Below are positions 14,963 through 27,395 of a stretch of DNA of 64,000 nucleotides, piece by piece. A model generated the notes under the pieces. It saw only the letters and a program-made list of their open reading frames with translations, was not told the origin of the DNA and ran no database searches. The position numbers and the translations under genes were made by a program. The DNA is from Ignelater luminosus. Lineage: Eukaryota; Arthropoda; Insecta; Coleoptera; Elateridae. The stretch's first letter is position 1. The number at the start of each line of letters is the position of its first letter. The stretch covers positions 126,269-190,268 of the forward strand of contig VTPC01090589.1 of NCBI GenBank assembly GCA_011009095.1. The letters run 5' to 3'.

Positions 14963-17900
14963 TATATTCAGCCAAAACAGAGAAATATTAGAGGTAATCG
15001 AACTGAAAGGTTAATTACATAAATTCTAATACAAGAATAAGCACTTAGTATTTGCATCGGTTTGCAATTTTGCTCATTATAGTTCTTCTACGAGAGAACA
15101 CAATCAGTCACCGAACATGACATACCGAATAAAATACCAATCTAAATATGACACAGATAAAAACGTTACATGAAGATTCCATCGTCAAAATAGGATTTAG
15201 AAATGTAACACTCAAAAGCTCTGAAAATATTTCTTCAACAAATAAGAAATGCAAAATCAATATTAAAATTTATCCAGTACTTTTTATGAAATATTCTATT
15301 CAACTCAATTAAGTGGTTCTGATGTGTAGGTTGGAAAAATTAAATTTTACCAATACCAACCCTAAAAAGAACAGGCGTCATTTCAAAAGCTTTCAATTAT
15401 GCAAATCAAAAACCGGATAATAACACTTTTCTCGTATTCACCAATCGCGCACCGTTGTTGTATTCCCGAATGGGCTTTAATCTTTCAAGCTGTTCGCCAT
15501 ACATCTCGATTGTAATTGATTGATTACTCGACAAAACTCAAAACAGAGGACGCTATTCAATCTAGTTAAATACACGATCTTCACAAATGCGTAGAACTTC
15601 GGGTTTGCTTTTTAGGGCACATCCTCGTAATTGAACCCTTATCTTTTTTGTATAAAGTTGTTGGGGAACGAACAGTATTGAGTATAAAACATATTCTAAA
15701 GTTGCAAATGGTGTTACTGTTATTTTACTATTTTTAAAAAAAAAATTCAAGTTATATTTACTTTTAAGGTTAAATCTTTATTTAATAAGGTCCCACGTAT
15801 CTGTCAGCAAAGAAAAGACAAATTTCTCAACTTTGATGGCATTTGAGATTCAATTCCGAATGTCCCAGATGAAGTTATCCCAAATTGAAGGACTCAAAGT
15901 TGAACAGGTTAAAACTAATTTGTTGTAAGAAAGTTTACCTTTGGATATAGTAAGAGGAGGAAGTAGAACCTTAAATGGAATTTGATATAATCAAACATGC
16001 GGATAGACCAGTAGAATGACAATTAGTTAAATTAGTTTAAAAACGGGTTGTAACATTATTTGTATTTCACGCTATTAACGGGTTTATATTGCGCGGAGGG
16101 TTAAATAAGATAGTACGTAGGTATTTTCTAGGTTTAGCTGCGCTTTGGGAGCCTTTCGGGTGGCATATAATACACGGGAGACATGTAGATTTTATCTTTA
16201 CCAACAGTGCCAGCCTCCTTGTGGAGATTATTTATGTTAGCTTAATTTGGAGTAAGTTTAGTTAGGGTTGACATAATTAATGTGTTGTCAGGTTGTTTAA
16301 CTTGAGTTAGGTTAATTCATCATTACTTAACTGGAATTTGAAACTCTTGTTCAGTATTGTCAAATAGGGTATTTGTTAAATAAATAAGGGATTTTGATAG
16401 ATTACTAGATTGGATTACTAGAATTATTATTAATTCACTCCGGATTAAGCTAAATCCTTAGTTACAGACTTGGAAATGAACTTTCAATTTTACCTTAATC
16501 GATATTGGATATTTATTGTATTACAAAGTTAAAATGTCTCCTACTTAAATTTGACTTCTACTAAAACAAAGAAAAATGTGAAGGATATATTTTTACTGTT
16601 TTAGAGCAACCATCTTTTGTTTTATTTTGATAATAAATGGCTGACTTGAGATGTAACTACTTAAACTGGTTATATCAAAGGAAACTACAATGTTCTCTGT
16701 TCAATTGCAACATGGATTGTAGGGTATAAACAACTTTTTTGGCTTCTTCTTAATCTAGATATTACTATTTAAAGACAATCGACCCATCTTCTCATGAAAT
16801 AAAAAATTCGTCCAAATTGTCGTTCATCTCATTTTAACGAAATGTCTTGCAAAGTCTGATCTTCTAGATAGAGCCAAAAGTTGGGAGCGGAGATTTGTAA
16901 ACTGCAACCCGTAGATCAAGAAATTTCTTCATGAATAAACACTTATATCTACGTACAGGTTCAGTATGAAAAACTCAAAAGATGGCCAACATGTTACATG
17001 GTCATGGTCACTGTCTTTATTAAACATTGATCTATCTCTTTCGATACAAATTGATTGATAGAGGCAATAATGTAAATAGGGTTTGTTCTTCTAGAAATAT
17101 TACATCGTAACATTTCAAAAATCATTCACTCCAGTCGCAATGTTTTTTAAATTTAAAATCCACATTTTTAAATTTCTTAGTCTCAAGTAAGAACCTTCAA
17201 AATTCTTTCAAATCCTGATTTTGTTTAGTAATCTGCAAACTTAAAAAATTGTAATTTTGAAACTTTTTGAGCATCCCCATCTAGTCATCTAATGGTTACT
17301 TTTCAAAATTTCTCGATTTCATTCTCTAAGCAGTACTGGCAGTAAAAAATTTTCCTCGCCATTTTTAACCGCAATATCTCAGTTGCCAAAATCTCGGATA
17401 ACAATGCTCAATTGTTATTGGAATAGTTTTTCGACGTTATCGCATTGTAGAAAAGCTTTCCAATGATATAGAGCTTTATTAGTCTACCCCCTGATGCTTC
17501 AGATACTTGTATATTTGAATTTGGTCGGTGAGATTGGCAAACATTAGATATTGAAGCAGTGGCGATTTAAAATTTCCCTAAATCCAGATTCATTTTATAA
17601 AAAAATTCAGCAAGGAATATTAATTTTAGATGTATCTAGTTTTCAGAATTTGGAATTCTGATATTTTGACAACTTTGCCAAAAATGTTTTAAGTGTTCAG
17701 ATATACCAAAACAATGCAATATTGTAACTTCAATGTTTTTGATTGCATTTTGAGTCTCTTAAGACTTCCCAAAATATGTCAAAATCAAAATTTCTTGCTT
17801 CTTATTTAACTAAAATGATGAATTTTTTTTACCAAATACTACCTTTTGGAGATTTTCTCCGGGTTTCTACAGTCTTCATTCATTGAATAAAATAATCCTA

Positions 17901-17990
17901 TTCTCTTGAAAATTGTATCGACAACAGTTTATAGATCTTGCTATCTTGAGTGAATCTGACTTTTCCTCAGATCTTCAAAGCCTTTGTGCC
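14963..17990. other. A+T-rich DNA without a recognisable gene
   Basis: No gene is visible. The part from about 17.1 to 17.9 kb has the texture of old repeat interior, with several near-repeated short A/T phrases, but I could not pair any termini. It leads directly into the piggyBac relic. Confidence 0.5.
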
Positions 17991-17999
17991 CTTTAATTT

Positions 18000-19340
18000 T
18001 AGGACAACAGTGATCCATGGTATACTAAATATAGTACGGCACTTGCAAGTCATGACATGTTTACCACAAGTGACAACATACCTGATTTGCAAATAAAAGT
18101 AATTGCCCATCAAAGAAATGACAAATTTCATCGGATGTTGACTTACTCTTATCGTAACGTTGCTGAGAAAGTACATAATATCTTCAGTTCCAGAAATTAT
18201 TTTAGTGCCTCTAGTCTCAAAAGACCATTAGAATACTTTAATGGTAATATCATTGCTAGAATTTCTCGTAAACTAACAGATACGTACAGCAAAAAAATCA
18301 AACACAAACTGTTACTGATAGTGAAATTAGAGCGTTCATAGGTATAGTTATTTTGAACGGTTATGAAAATTACGGGCAAAGCGCTCATAGTGAACTAGTA
18401 CCAGAGTTAATTACCAGGGACTTTGACTTCATCATGTCGAATATACACATTCAAAATAACAATACTGTTTGCAAAACTAAGGCCACTAACTCAGCATTTG
18501 AATAGAAGACAATTCATGAAAAGCGGCCGATTAGAACGAATGCACTCTCTAGATGAAGCTGTGGTGCCTCATAATGGAAGGCATGGGGACAGACAATTCA
18601 TTAAGGAACAATCAATTTGGTATATTTATAAGTTCTGAGTGGAACTAGGAAGCTTGGCTATGTTTATTGATTTGAGCCCTATCAAAGAACATCTACGAAC
18701 ATTAGCGCTATCTATGCTAAAATACGGTGTTGGAGCTGGTGTAGTTCTGTAGTAGTAGATGCTCTATAAAAAAGTGGCCTACAGAAAAATGTCATATATT
18801 TATTGATAATTTCCTTAGTTGAACTGCTTACTGATCAAGGATTTTATAGTAAAAAAATCCTTCAGCGGACAATTCAAAAAGAAGGCCGTAGTTTCTATAA
18901 TTTCAAAGAAATATCCGACAACAACATGATAATGGCTTAGTATCATTGTGTTTGAACTGTATTGAAATAGAACAGTTTGTGCTCTATATGATAAAATAGA
19001 CTTTTCACAAATAACTAATATTCTTTGCTAGAAGTCAAACAACCACACATTGTTCACTTATATAATGCTAATATAGGGGGCGTCGACTGCTGTGATCAAA
19101 ATATAGAGCCGTATCGCATAGCAAATGGTATTTGGATAAAATAAACACTACGATACCTTCACAGAATGAAAAACGCTTTTCTTATCTAAAGATGGAAATA
19201 TCGGCATTAGATATAATCGTTTTAATTATTATGTGACATGCCCAGAAAAATAGATCAGATGTGCTCAATGTCATAAATGAGCAACAAGTAGGTGCACGAG
19301 ATGCAAACTATTCTTTGTGGATTATTATACAAAGAAACAA
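18000..19340 (+). pseudogene. Decayed piggyBac-like transposase
   Basis: This is a relic of a piggyBac-superfamily (DDE_Tnp_1_7) transposase spread over all three plus-strand frames. In order I see: an N-terminal stretch (18057-18341) with PLEYFNGNI and a following TDTYS; a frame change to IRAFIGIVILNGY near 18330; LDEAVVPHNGRHG with its Asp codon at 18552; FIDNFLS with Asp at 18805; and IGGVDCCDQ with Asp at 19085. These match the three catalytic motifs of the family (IDE..P..GR, DN.FTS, GVD..DQ), and their spacings of about 84 and 93 codons are close to family values. A C-terminal Cys-rich patch has Cys codons at 19260, 19269, 19293 and 19302 (CxxC...CxxC), broken by a stop at 19278. Several frameshifts and stops make it non-functional. 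I could not place the terminal repeats or TTAA duplications. Confidence 0.85.
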
Positions 19341-20324
19341 TCTTTTTCTTAATATTTCGTTTTTTCCACACATCCTAGTTCGCATTTAAAAAAAATAACA
19401 GGCGTAATTAAGTTGAATACCTTTAAGAATCTTTGGGCTAATGAGCACAAGATAAAATTCTCAGATACTAATTTTTCAATTAATATGATATAAGTAGCAG
19501 ACTATCCAAATGGATAATTTGAAGGGTTCTTATCAACTTGAAAGAAAAAGTGTTTGACCTTTCCAGTTGGATTTAAAGTATCGTCCGTGTATATTTGACG
19601 GAAAATCAAAACAGGTTTTAGGTCTGTATAGACTTGAGGAGTCATCTAAAATCTTGTTAGATGCTCACGATAACTCAAGATCTCAAATAGTAACTCTAGT
19701 TACACATACCGATTTTTTCCTATTTTATAAAACGTTGTGAAAGACAGCATATGAAGAATATTAAATTTGAGTTGAGTTATCGTTTCTCAAATTTGTTCAT
19801 ATCCTATACCAAATGCCTCTTACCAATACTTAACCCTCCAATGGAAGAAAAAGGCGAGAATGAAAATCGCAATTATCATACTGGAAACTTTTTTGGTATG
19901 ACACGTAAATGGACAAGCTGCTTACAGAAGTTTTGGGAACTAAACAGTAAATATAAATTTTTATCTATCTGACCATGAAGTCAAAAGTGAAAGAGTCTAA
20001 ACCATTTTCATTGGTGATATTGGAATAAGAAAACTAACAGTTAAGAAATACCAATCTGTAGTGTTTGCCAATGGTTTTTAAAAGAATCTCTACACCATGA
20101 CACATATGAAAATTTCTGGATACCCTATACAATCAAAAATGCACTCGTTGCATGTATTTGCAGTAGAAGTGGAAACGGAAAAAAGTTTTCTTCCTTCCTG
20201 CAAATATTTGGGGAAGTAATTTGGCTTTGATTACTGTCCACTGTTCATGTCAAACATATTTAAACAATGTAACCATATTAATTATTGCTCTTACAGTCAT
20301 TTTACACGTTTGTTCTGATTTATA
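19341..20324. other. A+T-rich DNA, nothing recognised
   Basis: No gene or repeat end is identifiable between the piggyBac relic and the next element. An open frame at 19751-19972 has no recognisable domain. Part of this stretch may still belong to the piggyBac insertion, whose right end I could not find. Confidence 0.45.
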
Positions 20325-20353
20325 CACTAATGGAAAAAATTAAAGGAACAAAA
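20325..20353 (+). repeat. Left terminal inverted repeat of the 960 bp element
   Basis: It begins CACTAATGG and pairs with 21256-21284 in opposite orientation, with one mismatch at the terminal base. Confidence 0.8.
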
Positions 20354-21255
20354 AAACTTTCCAAACTTTTTAGTGATTTTAGAAATAAAATTTTTGAATT
20401 TCTTTTTTATGGAAAAGCTTTCTTAAATGTCCGGACATTATTTTCTAAAATGTCCGAAAGCTTTTTTTTTCTAAATTTAAGCGTTGTTTGCAATAAAAAT
20501 GTGACAAAAGCTCAAAAAATCTTTTTTTCCATTTTAATCATGACTATGAAGTGTTTAGGGGCAATAAACGAGTTTCTTTAATTGTTTTCAAAAGTTTGAT
20601 TGCTTGAAACAATGAAACGGTTCGCTAGATCGAATTGCAACTTCACAGGGTTTTTGTGGGTATATTGAGCTATAAAAGGCACGCTTAATATTAGTCATTT
20701 CATGAATATTCGTGATTTAGCCGTTGATTTTCTAAAAAACCATAAATTACCCCTTTTTTTCTTGTTTTTTCAAATTCATGTCAAGAATGGAAAAAATTCT
20801 TTTTCCTGAAGATCGCGGCGGTATCGCGTAGCAAATTTATTCCAGTTTCCAAAACTGCCCTTTAATTTTCTGTACGATCATTGGTTGCTGAGATATCGAT
20901 GATTAAAGACAAAAGGATCCTTTTCCATTAAAAGTTTGATATCTCGGTGAGAAATGATCGTAACAGGTTTTTAAAAAAGAAAAATTGAAGCTGAATAAAC
21001 AAGCAGTTCATGCAATGGTTTAGCTAAAACAAATCTTTCCGAGTCCGTGGACAAAAAAAAACAAAAAATTTGCAAAATTTCTTTTGCGCGCTATATCTTA
21101 GGATTGCGTGATAACCGTAGCTTCTAAATATTCTTGACTAGAAAATCTGAAAAGGAGAATCTTGAAGCTTCAAAATGCTGTTTTTAAAATCTTGATACGA
21201 GCATTTTTCACCGAGATACAGCATTTCTAAAATCACTAAAAAATTTGGGAAATCT

Positions 21256-21284
21256 TTTTGTTCCTTTAATTTTTTCCATTAGTA
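21256..21284 (-). repeat. Right terminal inverted repeat of the 960 bp element
   Basis: It ends CCATTAGTA on the plus strand, followed by the TA target duplication at 21285-21286. Confidence 0.8.
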
Positions 21285-21286
21285 TA

Positions 21287-23785
21287 CTTTTCTTCAAAAA
21301 AGTTTATATAACAAAAAACGTTTTAAAAATGTTATATTTTATTCATTTTTGCAAGTTGACTACAAAGTTTCTTGTTTCGCTTCTTCAAAGGAGATTAGTT
21401 TGTAAGTTCTATTAATTTTTATAATGACGGTTATTTCAAGAACCGCAATGGGGCTTTGACCCCTTCAAAGTAAAACAAAAATATAGGAACTAAGTTTTCT
21501 AAATTTTCTTAAATTAACAACTTGTATACTGTACTAGCTACGCCAAGGATGTTAAAATAATTGCAGTAATTTCTTGCTGAGTTTATATTTTACAAGGCAT
21601 AAACTTTACGTATTTCGTTGTTAAATGAGAAGATAAAAGAGAAGATAAAAGTACATTAAATTTTATTGCAACAACGGCAACTATAAAAATGCGTTGTAAC
21701 AAGAAATTAGATGAATAAACGTTTTTATATAAAATTTATGACACGTTCATTGAATTTATGAAAGGTACAAGAATTCCGAAAATGTTTAATTTCAGCGAAT
21801 GAAGATTTCCACACTTGATTGTTTAGTGAAACAAAATTAAAATTTCTGGACGTCCAAATTTCTCATTATTATCATTTTTGGGGCATTTGTTTTAATAAGT
21901 ATCGTGGCATCATAGTAATACTTTTATTAATGAAATCCAGCTGCTAAGAAGTGCTGTAGTTTAATTTTTACTGCTAAATACCAGTATTAATAACGTCAAA
22001 CGAATTATAATCTATTAAAAGTGGGGTTTTTACTCTAGCATTGAACTTATATAAAATTTAATTGTTTATGTTATTGGTACAGTTGCATTCTTGGAATTTC
22101 TATTAAAATTCTTAACTAGATTTTCCAAGCTGCCCCCACTACCTTTTCCATACCTTATTAGTTTGTCTCGGTAGTCGAGATTCGTTAATGAAAGTGTTCT
22201 TATAGATTGCATTTCCTAGCTAAATCTAATTTACTCGACGCTGCCCCGCGCTGGTTCTCGTCTTTTATTTATTATACTTCTAATCAGGTGTAACTTTTTT
22301 ATAAGAAGGAACACACGGAGCCAAATTATAACCTTTTGAAAGAAGGAAGCGGAAGGTTCAGTTGCATCGCATCTCACAATCTGGTCTGTAATAAAGCAAC
22401 CGGGAACTCCTCGGGTTCTTTTCATTACTTTTTTACATTCCCGTAAAAAATTCCATGAATTTTTCCGATGAACTGATGAGAAATAATAAATTTCTCTGTT
22501 TGGTTTTTATACGAGCTAGCCGCAATTTTACACGTTCCTCTTTGGTCAGCAAATAAAATTTTCATTATTTGCAAACGCAACAGCTTCATTTACATCCAAC
22601 GTTGAGGCGACTAGTTAATTTTAAAATTATTAGCTGGCTAAAATAATTTCAGTCGTCATCAAATTAAGGTTAAAATTGGCAAGAGTTTTCTTTTCCATTA
22701 TTTATATTTTTGCGATATGCATTAGCTTTCAAAAGACGCATAGGAAATAATACACATAAAAGAGAAAAATTCCATACCATCATTTTTTTCCACATTTCGA
22801 TGTAGAATATTTGTTATGCACAACATCATGTCTTTTATTAGATTTTGCAGCATTCTGGAATCTTATTTATGTTGATATGACGCAAGTTTTGGCTTTTGGG
22901 AAATTATATTGCGGTCAGTGGTTATACGTAAAGCTTGAATTTTATATAGAATTCGTGAACGTAATATTAATATGACCCAAATATTATTGTAATTACGCGA
23001 ATTAATAAAATGCAAATGAGCAATTAATTAGCAAATAAAATTCGCAAAATGAAATATAATAATTAATGCAATGCGAAATTAAATTAAAACTGAGAATTAA
23101 TTATTTTGAAATAATCCTACTTTATAATTAAAAGTAACTGCTACCGTGCTATGATAATTAAAATGAATACAACGTAAAAAAGTTTAATTTAAAAATAATC
23201 ACGGGGTAAAGAAGGACGTCGATTGTTTTTACAATTTGCAGTTCATTCTCATATTTCAGGAAATTGTATTAGAATTATTCATATTGTTTTTACTCTCTTA
23301 AATTAAATTTGAATACAGTTGCTGATTTTTATATACAATGGACTAAAAACATATAATGCCCCTTTTTTCTTCTTTAAAGCCAAAATAATATTGAATTTCC
23401 ATCCAACTATCTAACTATAGCAAAAATGATCGAACAACTTACGTTGTCTGCCTTATATTCTCAAAATTGTGATTTGTAGATATTGTTAAAGGCAACATTT
23501 AGTTTATGGAAATGCTGGAACTGCAGATGTTCTAAAAAAAGTGCATGTGCAAAAAAAAGGTTGGCTTTGCTTGGGAAGCTTTTCGACTTATTTTGCTGAT
23601 ATTGATCAAAATATCAAAACTTCCATCTACTCCAATCATTTGAAGCACATAAATATTAAAGACTGCCACTTGCACTTGTATAGTCAATACTTATTCATCC
23701 GCTTTGTCTGCTTAGGATAAATTGTTTCCTGGACACAATAAGGTCGATATTTTTAACAGACAGCAAAACAAAAACCATTAGATGT
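21287..23785. other. A+T-rich DNA; small G+C-richer patch at 22.2-22.4 kb
   Basis: I see no gene. The patch at about 22225-22420 is less A+T rich and has a 64-codon minus-strand frame without any recognisable motif. It may be an old repeat. The rest is A+T-rich sequence with short homopolymer runs. Confidence 0.5.
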
Positions 23786-23838
23786 CTTTGATCTTCCATC
23801 TCCTGCTTAACTTGGAATCCAAACCAAATTAGATTTAC
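23786..23838 (-). repeat. Short fragment of the 26 kb transposon family
   Basis: On the minus strand about 50 bases, including GGAGATGGAAGATCAAAG, match the corresponding part of the copies at 27187-27395 and 25870-26112, and more distantly the transposase C-terminal region near 26260-26300. The match stops abruptly on the downstream side. It is a truncated relic. Confidence 0.5.
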
Positions 23839-25869
23839 AATACACTTTTCCACTGTCCAATGACCCACCATATTTTACAATCAAGAATCTGCGACTTCTG
23901 GCTCTAAGCTTCTCAATGCCTCCCGACTTTCATTTTTCTCTTTCCGCTTTTGTTTTTTATTTGCCTTCATATTCACAGCCAAGAGACTTTATGTGAGCAA
24001 TGCCTCCTTTTTTTGGTTTGGTTCATTATTCGACTTTCACCTCAACGTCTGTCCCTTTCCTTCTAAAAATGTGGAATGTACTATGGACTAAGAAATTTCA
24101 AATTCTTCAATGGAATAAATCAAATAGAATCTAGAAAAATGAGCACACTATACTGGACAGCATAAGGCCGCCCAGTTGCACAAAATCCATACATAGTGAA
24201 AACAAATTTCCCACCGTTTTACGATTCTGTTGTTTTTTCTGTGTAAATTTAAGCCAGTTTGATTTTTAAAAGTATAAAAACAAAATGTAAGCTTTATAAA
24301 TAAACTTACTCCTAGGTTCTTCAACAATAGAGAGTTAATCCTACTTATGGAAACATCAAATAATTCTTACCTGAAAAAAAAGACAATGTTATAATAGTCA
24401 AAATCTTTCATATTTAAAAAAACAGTAAACAATATATTTTTGAGGGTTAATACAATCCAAAATCTTTAAAGTTTAAACTTTATAATTTGGAAGCAGCGTG
24501 ACATAATTTGCAAATTCTAACAATATTTTTTATCTTTTGTCGCTCGCTCACTTATTGCTTATCAGAGTACAGTCTATACAACACGGAAAGAGCAATTGCC
24601 GATGCCACTTGGCTCGTATCTGAGCGTAAATCTAATAAGTTCATGAATTATTCGACGATATTTTTCATTTTTACATTTACAACAGAATTTAAATTTTTCT
24701 TTAAACACTTCACCCAACAACCGTTATTCTCATTACATTTTCCTACGTTGCAAAGACAAAAGGAACAGCTAAATCAGTTGATTCTATTAGATTTAAATAA
24801 AACTGAATTGTAAAAAGTCAGTGATCTAGTTTTCCTTTTGCGGTCGGCAACACCTCTTAAAAGCGCCTATCTTGCCTGTATTGAGCTTTAGTTGCCCACT
24901 TCTGCTACCCAACTTCTGTTGCTTAGCATTATAAACAGAATGGCATAACTTCCTTTTACTGTTAATGTTAATTTGAAGGACGTAAAGCTCCCACTAAATT
25001 ATCCAAGCTTAGTTGAGTTTATGTTGTAAATTTGAATGTTTTCACTTAAGTATATCTATTTTATGTTTCCATTCCATTATAGATGCAATCTGTTCTTCTT
25101 TCTTTTGCCCAGATTGTTTAGGTTTAATTCAGGATTTCTAAATTCAATCCAGTCTTGTCTTTCTTTTTTACCTGAATTTTGCAAAGCTGTTACAGATTAT
25201 TCTTGTATAATCTTCTGTGGGCTAAACCACAGTAACTATATTGCTCCAAGTTGGCTTCCAAACTGGAATAAATTCTGATATCTACTTTTGAATACTATGG
25301 ATCTCTCTCTTAGTCGACTAATATGTATTCGCAAGGCGAATTCTCCATTGCTTAAACGTTCCTATCTCCTCTGAGCTAGCTTATTGTTAAACTGTCACTT
25401 CACGCCAACAACATCGAGGATCATTACCAACAATATGTTTGCCTGCTGCTTGCTCCATTTTTCCAGTGTTTGAGATGTCTGGAGCAACTAATCGCCGTCG
25501 GACTACCTTTTTTTCAGATAGCGTTACTCTTTCTGACTGAGAGAAGCTTTCCCTAGGAAATTAATACTAGCGCTTATTGTTTTAGAATAAACATATTTGT
25601 TGTATAGTTTTCTAAGAAACAATGAGTTACAGCTTACATCTTTTTAAACCCAAAGATAAATCATTTAATAAGTAACGTATACTAGGTACTTATGTATCCC
25701 ATCGTAGGCTTTATCCACCAATCTCAAAGGTAAATTCTAACACATGCAAAAGATCCACCATTGTTTCAGTGTCAGAATCTCTCAAGTTCAAGTTTAGAAC
25801 AACCGGTTTGTTAATATTTATATTTGTGAGTATCATATTGTTGTCCAATTGCTTGCAGAAATAATCTTT
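23839..25869. other. A+T-rich DNA without a defensible gene
   Basis: A plus-strand open frame at 24508-24813 (101 codons) starts with ATG and contains AIADATW, but I cannot assign it. Other frames are short. No splice-site-bounded exon series is apparent on either strand. Confidence 0.45.
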
Positions 25870-26112
25870 CCAAAAATCAAAGTATCACCTTTCTGACTGC
25901 CAACAATTATATCGTGCTTGCCAATATAGTCATAGAACATGGTTGTTACCGTTTGATTAATCATTCCTTGAAATATGCAAACTGTCGAAGACTTTGCCAC
26001 GCCATCACTAATCTTCCAAGCTATATGCCGTTTAAAGTTCTTTGTAATGGTATCTGGCCGTCAGATACCTTTGCTCTTCCATCTGTTCAACCTGAAATCT
26101 AAACCAAATTAT
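25870..26112 (-). repeat. Truncated 3' part of a Tc1-mariner-type element (copy A)
   Basis: Read on the minus strand, this segment shares three blocks with the C-terminal side of the transposase relic just upstream and with the copy at 27187-27395. The blocks are a GGTTTAGATT...GAACAG start, a CATATAGCTTGGAAGATTAG block, and a translated stretch HIAWKISDGVAKSS that aligns with HIAWKISSGFGKSS and YIARQISIDFGKS in the other copies. It lacks the catalytic part. Its inner portion (25870-25960) is longer than in the other copies. It is one of a group of related fragments, presumably independent insertions or local duplications of a shortened derivative. Confidence 0.55.
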
Positions 26113-26144
26113 TAATAAACAACTAGATAACCAAATTATTGGGA

Positions 26145-26960
26145 AGTAGTATTATTCACGAGAATGGTTCGTCCAAAAATCGAAACTGAAGATTTTCCAA
26201 AGCCACTGCTAATCTTCCAAGCTATATGGAGTTCAGCATTAATCGTAATGGCTTTGATTTTGCATCTCCCGTTGATTGTTCACTTTGGGCTTCCCACCCA
26301 TTATCGTGCAAGTAGCGCCCAAAAAGCTTCAATAGGTTTCGCCTGTGGTACGTTAAGGGGATTTTCTTTGCGGGATACAAATTGTCAGTTATTTACCTTC
26401 AACCATTGTGTTGTTGCCTGAGCATAATAACATAAAGCAAAGCCAAAACATAATCTCATCGTTAGCATGATGTAAGTTAATAAAATCAAGTAACTTTAGA
26501 AGACAATTTTGACATCAGCATCAACTGCCTGACCTCATAGCTCCAACAAAACACCATGACTTTATCTGAAAACTTTGCCTTCGCTTTATATTTTACATTG
26601 TCAGGAGCGTCATTTATGTTATCTGTATAGAATCCAGAATTGCCAAATGTTTCCGGGTTAGCAAATGTAAAATACTTTTCGTCGTCGTCCATAATCTTAT
26701 TATTGCCGAGTTCGTAAAGAACGGTAATACCTTGATATCCTTTCTAACTAATTAATATTCCTCCGTTTTCAAAATTTTAGGTTATGTCTTGCGAGTTCGC
26801 GACTAACAGTCAAAACGACGAGGCAACTTACGTGTAGACGAACCAATGTTGTTTTTGGCAACTTTAACAAGTCTACGTGGCTGGTCAGTTTTTGGTAAAT
26901 TGTACTCACGAATTGTTTGATGTATTGTTAAAAATGAAATATTCTCATTTCGAGAAACAT
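26145..26960 (-). pseudogene. Decayed Tc1-mariner transposase with DD37E-like spacing
   Basis: The minus strand encodes most of a DDE transposase in several frames. In order: a DNA-binding region (RRLVKVAKNNIGSSTRKL near 26805-26882); the first catalytic motif IMDDDEKYFTF with the ATG at 26692, continuing through KYKAKAKFSDKVMVFCW; HHANDEIMFW ending at 26443; then AQATTQWLKV and NPLNVPQAKPIEAFW, with the catalytic Glu codon at 26328-26330; and NGWEAQSEQ near 26290. The family normally reads FWPDLAS at the second motif. Here about five bases are missing directly after FW, removing the Asp and shifting frame. By family consensus the second Asp and the Glu would be 37 residues apart, which suggests the ITmD37E group. 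A stop follows LKVNN and another frameshift follows ALLAR. It is not functional. Confidence 0.8.
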
Positions 26961-27186
26961 TAAAAATCTACTTTTTCGGTATTTTGCCAACTAAATGCTT
27001 CGTCTTAATTCTAACTTGTAAGCCATAAGGCAAACAGATAACACAAAACTAAAATGTCAATATAAATAAACAGTGTATCCTTGCACTTGCTTCTCCATGG
27101 GCTACTAGATAAATTGGTTTTAAAATAAAATAAACTGCATATTATGATTTTTTCTGAAAAATCTTGTGACATATGTTAGATAACCA

Positions 27187-27395
27187 GTACTATTATTCAT
27201 GAGAATAATCTTTACAAAAATGAAAGTATTACTTCCTTGTATGGCAATTATTCCGTAAAAAATGCAAACTTGCTACGGATTTCCCAAAGTCAATACTAAT
27301 TTGCCTAGCTATATACCGTTAAGGATTCCTCGTAATGTTACCTTTGATCTTCCATCTCCTGTTTAATTTGGAATCTAAGCCAAATTATTAATTAA
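27187..27395 (-). repeat. Truncated 3' part of the same element family (copy C)
   Basis: It is the third related fragment. It shares GGAGATGGAAGATCAAAG with 23786-23838, an ATATAGCTAGGCAAATTAG block with copies A and B, and ends near ATGAATAATAGTACT, matching GTGAATAATACTACT at the end of the transposase-bearing copy. The upstream boundary, TTAATAATTTGGCTTAGATT, is nearly the same as in copy A (TTAATAATTTGGTTTAGATT), so copies A and C appear to share one truncation point. Confidence 0.55.

Larger units (their letters stand above)
20325..21284. mobile_element. 960 bp non-autonomous Tc1/mariner-type element
   Basis: The left end begins CACTAATGGAAAAAATTAAA and continues GGAACAAA. The right end is its reverse complement over about 29 bases, with one mismatch at the outermost base. 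TA lies immediately outside both ends (20323-20324 and 21285-21286), as expected for Tc1/mariner insertions. The roughly 900 bp interior holds no transposase: its frames are short, such as the 98-codon one at 20285-20581 that starts outside the element. It is therefore non-autonomous and would need a transposase from elsewhere. A 188 bp relative with the same ends lies at 54549-54736. The related autonomous family is not identifiable from this window. Confidence 0.8.

Noticed and set aside
24508..24813. Possible odorant-receptor fragment (TYCLSEYSLYNTERAIADATW)
   Set aside because: The spacing of Cys and ADA resembles the C-terminal part of insect odorant receptors, but the diagnostic G-E and surrounding residues are absent and no adjoining exon fits.
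26164..26421. 85-codon plus-strand frame
   Set aside because: It is antisense to the DD37E-like transposase relic, whose motifs are on the minus strand.
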